Assembly (NCBI GenBank): GCA_964016885.1
Contig: OZ024742.1
Span: 120,353,870-120,417,869, forward strand
Length of the DNA: 64,000 nt
Direction of reading: 5' to 3'
From: Eledone cirrhosa
Lineage: Eukaryota > Mollusca > Cephalopoda > Octopoda > Eledonidae
Both the position numbers and the translations under genes were made by a program. How positions within the stretch are numbered: position 1 is the first letter of the stretch; every line of letters starts with the position of its first letter. The notes under the pieces are model-generated. The model did no database searches and was not told the DNA's origin. It saw only the letters and a program-made list of their open reading frames with translations. Below are positions 57,424 to 64,000 of this stretch, piece by piece.

Positions 57424-57464
57424 CCTTGAAAAGTCCCACCATATGGTCGGACGAAACGGCTGTC
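57424..57464 (+). other. Hammerhead-like motif, right arm of palindrome
   Basis: CCTTGAAAAG precedes a stem (GTCCCACCATATGGTCGGAC, one C-C mismatch), then GAAA (57453-57456), a small hairpin C-GGCT-G and TC. This is the hammerhead order with a very short stem III and a GTC cleavage triplet (57462-57464). The CUGAUGA box is replaced by CTTGAAA, so it is a degenerate or variant form. Confidence 0.4.
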
Positions 57465-57546
57465 GGCAATAAACTTGTTATAATGTCATAATAGTTCCTT
57501 TGTTCTTTTTCATTAATATTTCTGCTCTGCTTATACGCATAGAGCT

Positions 57547-57624
57547 TAACTAGCTACCGTCGCATATTTGGTAGGTCAGGCGTGATCATCGCGATTCATG
57601 TACGACCTACCATACATCTTGCTT
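57547..57624 (+). repeat. 78-bp hairpin element, copy 2
   Basis: Inverted copy of 52652-52729 with one base difference. It lies just right of the palindrome (CTTATACGCATAGAGC joins them) and left of a TA microsatellite. Confidence 0.7.
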
Positions 57625-57639
57625 ATATATATATATATA

Positions 57640-58713
57640 TGCCATCTTTGGATTTTAGTCTTCACATTTATTATTACTATATTTATATAAGACACACAAA
57701 TAGAGACTAAGAAATATTTAACCTAATATTAACTTTTAACATTCTGAAACCACATTAACAAGGCATTCCTGAACAGTTCAAAACAGCACTTTGACTGTAT
57801 CACATAAAAAATGTTTAATCTTTACTTTAAAAGTGCTAGTGTTCACAATGATCTATCCACTTTTATAAATACTGCAAACATTTGAATTAACAAACCTGTT
57901 TTTAGACATTTTCAGCTAAATCATTGCAGGATGTTAAGAGGTAACCATATAATTAACAAATATTTAAAAAAATGTTCCTCTACAAATGTGGTCAAAATTT
58001 CGCACTACTGTCTATTATATTCACCAATATCTAAATTTGTGTTGCTTTATAACTGTGTGTAAATGCATTTATATTGCATTTCATTTTACATCTAACTTAT
58101 ATTTCTTTTTTTTTGGGGGGGGGGGGGGGGGGGTTACTTAAAAGACTAAGGATAAAATTAGACTTCTGAGTTTTGGTAGTTTCTCAAATACCACCTTAGC
58201 AACTCAAGCAATCATTCAAATAAAAGAGTAAATAAAAATGGACAAAACAGTGGCACCTAAGTTGTTGGTGTATGGATGACAAGGTTATCGAACACTATGA
58301 GAAGAATACTAAAGTAGAAAGAAGGACAGCTAAGTGAAGATTAAAATAACACAAAAATAGAAAGTGTAACTGTGAATTCACCAAGAAATACTTCAAAGCC
58401 CAAGAAAATTGTATATATGCAGGAGCAGGATGGTTATTTTGAGGGTAAAAAGACAAATAACAGTTTAGAAAGGCTAGTGGTTCAGATATCATCCCTGATA
58501 CTCAATAGTTCAAACCACCAAATTGTAAATAAGTACTGTTACTTTAAGTAGTGTTTTGTCAGATTACAGCACTGAGCCCAACTCATCATATACTGAAGAC
58601 ATATACAAGTTATTTCTGCATAGAAAAACAACAAATCACTGAGGTTAATTAGATACAATCTACAAGTAAAATAGCCTTTTTATACTTATTTCTATTGAGG
58701 CCTAATACATTAA
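57640..58713. other. AT-rich, no gene; a 19-G run
   Basis: Poly-G at 58115-58133 directly after a T run. 57875-57935 is an old repeat shared with 26905-26965. Confidence 0.6.
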
Positions 58714-58920
58714 CCCTTTAGCATTTAAACCAGCCATATTCGGGCAGAATTCTCTCACCTCTTTCTGTTCAAACTGGCCATAACTGGCTGCTCATACTGA
58801 CATGAAGGTACTGTTCTCAAAATAAATAATTTAAAATCTTGTTGATTCAATATTATGTGAGATAAAGCCTTTACCATGAAAATACAATAGTTATTATAGA
58901 GTAATGTAAATGCTAAAGGG
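58714..58920. mobile_element. piggyBac-type MITE, 207 bp, complete
   Basis: TTAA at 58710-58713 and 58921-58924. Ends CCCTTTAGCATTTA and TAAATGCTAAAGGG are perfect inverted repeats. Interior as in the copy at 44157 but inverted in orientation. Confidence 0.85.
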
Positions 58921-58924
58921 TTAA

Positions 58925-59344
58925 ATCTCTCTCACACACAAACAAACAAACAAACAAACAAAAAAGACATTTCCATTTTTACAACCTGTCAAGATAAAAC
59001 TAAAAACCTTTATTTTTACACCAATTATTATTGGAAAAGTGAATAAAAACTTGATGCATTTTCTATGGATAAAATTTATTTTGATATTCAAATGATTCCA
59101 GTTTTTCAACTAGGTCGCCTCTGATAGACATTCAACTCATTTCAGTTAACGCTACTCATCTAAACTTTGTAGTTTGCATTTTCCACTTTCCAGTTTGAAA
59201 TTTCTTTTATTCTTTTACTGGTTTCAGTCATTAGACTAAGCCATGCTGGAACAACACTTTCAAGAGTTTTCTTGATCATATTAACCCCAGTATTTATTTC
59301 AGTCCATTACTTTATTTATCAAATCACTGAGCTATGCTTTTTCA
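58925..59344. other. No gene seen
   Basis: An (ACAA)n tract at 58938-58962; otherwise AT-rich. Confidence 0.45.
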
Positions 59345-59523
59345 TATAGTTTTACATCAGATATAACAGGCTTCTGCACAATTTCTGTCTACTAAATTCC
59401 ACTCACAAGATTTTGGTCAACTTGAGGTTACAGTATATGATAGGTGACAATATGCTGCACAGTGGTATTGGAACTAAGACCACATAGTTGCAAGCCAACT
59501 TCTTAACCACACAGCAATGCCTA
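59345..59523 (-). repeat. tRNA-related SINE, family C
   Basis: Minus-strand head GGCATTGCTGTGTGGTTAAG and AAGTTGGCTTGCAACTATGT, then box-B-like TAGTTCCAATACCACTG. The body ends ACAGAAATTGTGCAGAAGCC. Confidence 0.7.
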
Positions 59524-61437
59524 TATCTATGCCAGTATTTTTGTTTCTTATTATCCCCAGACTCATATGACTGAAAAATTTTCTGAAAATTAGGAAGAAC
59601 AAAACTTAGTATAATCCTTCATTTTAAATATGAACTATAACCATGTGATTAACAATTTTTAGAGTTCATAAAATATAATAGCTTCTATCTAGAACTGTAG
59701 CTATTTTAACTCTAGAACAATATAAATATAATATAAATGAGATGAGATGATAGAAATAAAATCAACCAATTTTCGACAGCTAATGTGATAATTTCAATGT
59801 TATGTTATTATAGGCAAACACAGAACAGCTTTTTAGGTTTTATAGTAAAATTAACTGTCAAGAGAATAGCTTATAATATATATTTGTTTTGAAATAAAAA
59901 AAAAAATTTTAAAAATCCAAATAAAGAAAATCTAATAAACAGCAAGATGAAGATGTATAATAGAACAATAATATCACCAACCTTGGAAGATTAAACAGTA
60001 TGTAGAATAACAGGGTAGATCTTGAAATTTAGACAATTACATAAGTTTTCTGCCTGCAAAGACCTTCCAGTATAAAACTCACTTTTATAAGGTTGAACTA
60101 ACTTTATAAATGAATACAAACTTTTGCTGTTGTTGGGGGAAAGCGGGGTGGGGTGCTAAAGAAAAATGGTGGCAGAATTTAAGCACATATTCTATCAAAG
60201 AGTTCAACACCCATGTCACTCATCCACTCTAATATAATTTCAATCCCTGCTCATGACCAACCTATAACCAGTCTGGGAGGCTTGCATAAGCCATGTAAGC
60301 CATCCCTTGTATACATCTAAATTTAAATGAAAAATAATTTAAAAAATTAAAATAACACCTACTCGACACATATCACAGGTGTGTTATTAATAAACTTCTG
60401 CATTTTTTTTTTATTAACATAGCATATAGCCATTTAAAGGTTTTGAGGTGTATGGTCATCAACAGCCAGCTTCATAAAGTGCCCTTGCCTACTAAAATAA
60501 CAATGAGAAGATATAAACGCAGAAGAAGCTTAGCAAAAGGCACTATCCAATTATACAGAACAGCTGCTGCCTACAGCCGGGAGCCACATTACTGTGCTAT
60601 CTTTTCACAACTAAGTGGACTATTTAAATGTTCCTTGACTATGGACATTAAAAAACTGTAGACCTTTTAGCCAGTAGGATGGCCACAGTATTGACTCAGC
60701 CAGTTACAGATGTTTATTTTATGATCAGGTTTACTTGATCATAAAATAAACATTCAGCACCACCTGTTTCACTCTGATCAGTGGGTCTTAAATGCATCAA
60801 GCTTTTAACAATCTCACAAAATATTCCCGGTGCATCACAGACATGTTGATTTTGAAAGATAACCTCTTAATAACTCAGTAGTCTATAGATATCTGGACAA
60901 GGAGTAGATAAGAGTGTCAGCTTTGGGGAAAAGAAATTCAAAATTATAATTTTAACATTTTAAACTTAACTGCACAGACAGCTAAGACTACTTTCTTGAT
61001 AAACATTAAACATAAAATTGAAAAATGTATAAATTATATATCATTCAAAATAAATCAATGATATATATACACACAAATATTCAACTTTGTTTCTGTTTGT
61101 GATCATATTAAATTACCAATAACAGTAGTTTCTGCTAAGTTTTCCAATTAAACTCGTGGGAAAATTATAGTACTAAACATTTTCATACATACACCAGTAT
61201 TTACTATGTTCTGAAAACAAAAATAATAACAGGAATTTTATTTTCACAAATGGGATTACTAAAAGAATAGGTTTAGCATTCTCAATATATCTTATTTCCT
61301 AACTTTACATTACACTGCTTTTGTTTTTGTTTTCTTTCTTTTTCTTCTTTTTTCCTTGTTCTTCGAAACATTTTGTATATAAAATTCTAAAATCTACTAA
61401 TAATCATTATTGTTCAGCATCAAAAAAATAGAAATTA
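59524..61437. other. AT-rich stretch with a snap-back hairpin, no gene
   Basis: No domain recognised. A 72-codon plus frame (60443-60661) is basic and begins near a possible start, but nothing supports it as a gene. The hairpin 60710-60753 is listed separately. Confidence 0.45.
60710..60753. repeat. 21-bp inverted repeat, 2-bp spacer
   Basis: ATGTTTATTTTATGATCA and its complement face each other across a tiny loop with one mismatch. Confidence 0.85.
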
Positions 61438-61525
61438 ATTGTAGTTGAAAAATTCCATTATTGTTTCTATGTATATATTTATATATAAAATGGAATTTCT
61501 CAACTACAATTTATATGTATGTGTG

Positions 61526-61588
<63 letters not shown>

Positions 61589-61612
61589 AATAATGGAATT
61601 TCTCAACAATAA
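61438..61612. repeat. Inverted repeat ATTGTAGTTGAAAAATTCC and partial copies
   Basis: ATTGTAGTTGAAAAATTCCA (61438) is mirrored at 61489-61511 and a third piece AATGGAATTTCTCAAC lies near 61591. TA tracts separate them. Confidence 0.7.
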
Positions 61613-61630
61613 CTTATGTGTGTATGTGTA

Positions 61631-61660
<30 letters not shown>
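61526..61660. repeat. TA microsatellites
   Basis: (TA)n at 61529-61585 and about 61637-61660. Confidence 0.95.
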
Positions 61661-61661
<1 letters not shown>

Positions 61662-62525
61662 GAGGTGACGATCAATGTTATAGTTGAAAAGTATGTGCTC
61701 TATTAACTTAATTACTACAGTGACTGACAAACTGTGCTTCAGTTTTGACATCAGTGTAAATCAAATTAAATTGAAACCAATACAATCTCTAAAGAGATTT
61801 AAAAGATAAAGTAATTTGTATAAAATTCAATAAAAGAGCCTGGGCAAAGCCCCCCCCCCCCTTCCCTCCCCTCAAAATAGATTTGACTTAATTGGAAGAC
61901 ATGTTTACAAATAAGAGCAGCAGCAGCATTTTAAGGTCACTTTTCCTTGCAAAAACAACAAAGGTTAGCTTTTTATAGAGTCCTTTTGAAGCATTGTTTT
62001 ATATAGAGATACCTTTTCTGATGCCAACCCATTTAGACATTTCTAATGACACACAGGGATATTTACAGACAATAATACAGACACAGGTATATCTATAAAC
62101 AACAATACAGAAAAATAAGAGAGAAATTTTTAGTTACAACAATTTTTTTTTTTTTTTTTAATAAAATAAGACAAATTTATATTCTCCCAGAAATGTTTAT
62201 ACACCTGTGTTTTAAATTATAAAAAAGGGGGCAATTTTAACAAAGTACAAACAGTTCATATCCTTTGCCTTCTATCCCAAAAGTTATTGTGTTATTTACT
62301 ATATATATGTAGATTTATTCTATACATTATACTATTAAGAAAAATCAGATGACCAAGTCAATAATAGGCCATCAGATAACAAGTTGAGAGTGGTACCGAG
62401 TTGACAAGTGGTACCGAGTTGACAAGTGACTTGTTGACTTGCAGCACCAAGTTAAATTTATCCTGCAGGAAAGGTTGCCTAAAACAGTCCAAAAGCCTAT
62501 CCAGAAAAAGTTTCCTCTCTCATTC
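61661..62525. other. No gene seen
   Basis: A C-run at 61849-61862, T-run at 62141-62159 and a GTACCGAGTTGACAAGTG tandem at 62393-62425. Confidence 0.5.
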
Positions 62526-62741
62526 CTCTATAGCATTTACTATATATATTTACTATCAGATTTTTGCAGTAAAGGCTTTATCTCATAATTATCTTACGTA
62601 ATATTGAATCTATAAGATCTTGATATTATTTATTTTGAGAACAATACCTTAACATTAGTATAAGTGGACAGTTATGGCTGGTTTGGACAGAAAGAGGTGA
62701 GAGAATTCTGGCTGGATATGGCCAGTTTAAATGCTCAAGGG
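62526..62741. mobile_element. piggyBac-type MITE, left end decayed
   Basis: Right end TAAATGCTCAAGGG with TTAA at 62742-62745. The left end keeps TAGCATTTA but its TTAACCC is changed. Same orientation as 44157. Confidence 0.75.
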
Positions 62742-62745
62742 TTAA

Positions 62746-63020
62746 TGCTATGACAAACACTTTATTGATCCTTATAATTCAGAAAAGTTGAAGCATACTA
62801 AATTGAATAGAATAGAAAATAGAATGGTAAATAATTAAAAACTTCCATTAGATTTCTAACTAGAATGACTTTTAGAAAATGTAGTACATTTCAAAATATA
62901 GTCACTGAACATTACTTCAAGGTCAAATGACAAAAGACACAAGCTAATGATGAAACTTATGTTGCCAAGGGAGGTAATAGCTCTCTGAAATTTTTCCACT
63001 TGTTCATACTGACTACTATA
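62746..63020. other. No gene seen
   Basis: AT-rich. Confidence 0.4.
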
Positions 63021-63028
63021 CTTTAAGA

Positions 63029-63290
63029 CAGGCATTGGCAACCTTTTTCGAGAAGCGGGCCGCATGAGATGTGGCTCATCATCAGGCAGGCTGCAAGCGC
63101 TAATTTACATTCGTGCCTACATTAAAAAAAGGGGTGGTAACTCAGGTTGTTTTGACTTGTTTCTTCAGAATTCGTACACGTTTTCCTTGATTGTAAAAAT
63201 GATAGAAAAATAAATTACGACTGAAAAGTTTTCACTTAGGTGACTTAGCCATTCAGAAAGCTTCGCTGGGCCCCAGGTTGCCCATGACTG
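63029..63290. mobile_element. hAT-type MITE, 262 bp
   Basis: Ends CAGGCATTGGCAACCT and, on minus, CAGTCATGGGCAACCT. An 8-bp target repeat CTTTAAGA/CTTTAGGA with one mismatch flanks it (63021-63028, 63291-63298). CAG ends with a GGCAACC core and an 8-bp duplication are typical of hAT elements. The interior is non-coding. Confidence 0.75.
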
Positions 63291-63407
63291 CTTTAGGAGA
63301 GCCCACTTTCATTGCTAATTAGGTCCCCTAGCTAATAAAAACTATTAGCTACTTCTAGAGAGCTTTCAGTGCATTTGAACTATTTATTTCGTAGGTGCTT
63401 TTACTAA

Positions 63408-64000
63408 CAACTACTTGTGTATCTGCCGCATACAAAGTCTTCCTCTTTTTTTTTTTTCTTGACATACTGTCAGTAATCCAGCTCCACCTTTCAGTGTCAA
63501 CTACTTGTGTATCTGCTACATACAAAGTCTTCCTTCTTTGACAGACTGTCAGTAATCCAGCTCCACCTTTCAGTGTCAACTACTTGTGTATCTGCTACAT
63601 ACAAAGTCTTCCTTCTTTGACAGACTGTCAGTAAGCCAGCTCCACCTTTCAGTGTCAACTACTTGTGTATCTGCTACATACAAAGTCTTCCTTCTTTGAC
63701 AGACTGTCAGTAATCCAGCTCCACCTTTCAGTGTCAACTACTTGTGTATCTGCTACATACAAAGTCTTCCTTCTTTGACAGACTGTCAGTAAGCCAGCTC
63801 CACCTTTCAGTGTCAACTATTTGTGTATCTGCTACATACAAAGTCTTCCTTCTTTGACAGACTGTCAGTAAGCCAGCTCCACCTTTCAGTGTCAACTACT
63901 TGTGTATCTGCTACATACAAAGTCTTCCTTCTTTGACAGACTGTCAGTAATCCAGCTCCACCTTTCAGTGTCAACTACTTGTGTATCTGCTACATACAAA
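63408..64000. repeat. 79-bp satellite array, open at right edge
   Basis: Units starting CAACTACTTGTGTATCTGCT at 63408, 63498, 63577, 63656, 63735, 63814, 63893 and 63972. Spacing is 79 bp except the first (90 bp, from an extra T run). Units differ mainly at TAATCCAGC/TAAGCCAGC. 79 is not a multiple of three, so open frames across it are not repeated proteins. Confidence 0.95.

Larger units (their letters stand above)
56716..57519. repeat. Near-perfect 0.8-kb palindrome
   Basis: The left arm (56716-57114) and right arm (57118-57519) are inverted copies separated by three bases (57115-57117). By eye the only difference is a 3-bp CAA insertion in the right arm, near the outer end. Each arm holds a hammerhead-like motif near its outer end. 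No protein is encoded. It could fold into a long hairpin, or be two Penelope-like termini joined head to head. Confidence 0.85.

Noticed and set aside
60443..60661. Small basic protein of 72 codons
   Set aside because: No family resemblance, no supporting signals, and frames of this length are expected by chance in 64 kb.
63355..63579. 74-codon minus-strand frame with internal repeat
   Set aside because: Lies in the 79-bp satellite, whose unit length does not keep frame.

Overview
The window looks like intergenic or intronic DNA from an octopus-like cephalopod. The organism call is inference from repeat content: tRNA-related SINEs with a GTTCAAATC B box, RTE-like LINE copies ending in (ATG)n, a composite SINE with a LINE-type tail, and many TA, CA and TATACATACA microsatellites in AT-rich sequence. 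I found no intact host gene, no convincing exon, and no functional tRNA or rRNA gene. Nearly every long open frame is decayed transposon protein or a translated microsatellite.

Layout. 1-6.7 kb: a nearly full-length but broken minus-strand LINE (513-3842), its repeated 5' flank, a cluster of 5'-truncated LINE 3' ends and a MITE. 6.7-16 kb: SINEs, an AT-rich stretch, a Helitron-like element (11035-12018) and a microsatellite/LINE-tail cluster containing a composite SINE (13552-13850). 16-26 kb: minisatellites, a TA-flanked MITE, an internal LINE fragment (19193-20106), tandem SINEs and a second Helitron-like family. 26-36 kb: mostly SINEs, several with exact target-site duplications. 36-41 kb: a broken mariner transposase element (37190-38489), a 65-bp minisatellite, another Helitron-like element and a palindrome split by a SINE. 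41-52 kb: long AT-rich stretches with two piggyBac-type MITEs. 52-58 kb: hammerhead-ribozyme-like motifs, a third LINE copy (53677-54940), a near-perfect 0.8-kb palindrome and a 78-bp hairpin element present twice. 58-64 kb: two more piggyBac-type MITEs, a hAT-type MITE and a 79-bp satellite running off the right edge.

How the parts relate. Many short dispersed repeats are 5'-truncated 3' ends of the RTE-like LINE, sharing a GTGGAAGATGGACGTTAA-like end and an (ATG)n tail. The composite SINE at 13552-13850 carries the same tail on a tRNA-like head, so the LINE probably supplies its retrotransposition machinery. The Helitron-like, piggyBac-type, hAT-type and TA-flanked elements are non-autonomous or broken; no intact transposase or replicase for any of them is present here.

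The least explained material is a set of inverted-repeat elements carrying hammerhead-like motifs (40.3-40.9 kb, 53.4 kb, 56.7-57.5 kb), possibly Penelope-like retroelement ends, and the 78-bp hairpin element copied with one base difference 5 kb apart. All coordinates and alignments were made by eye, so boundaries may be off by a few bases.
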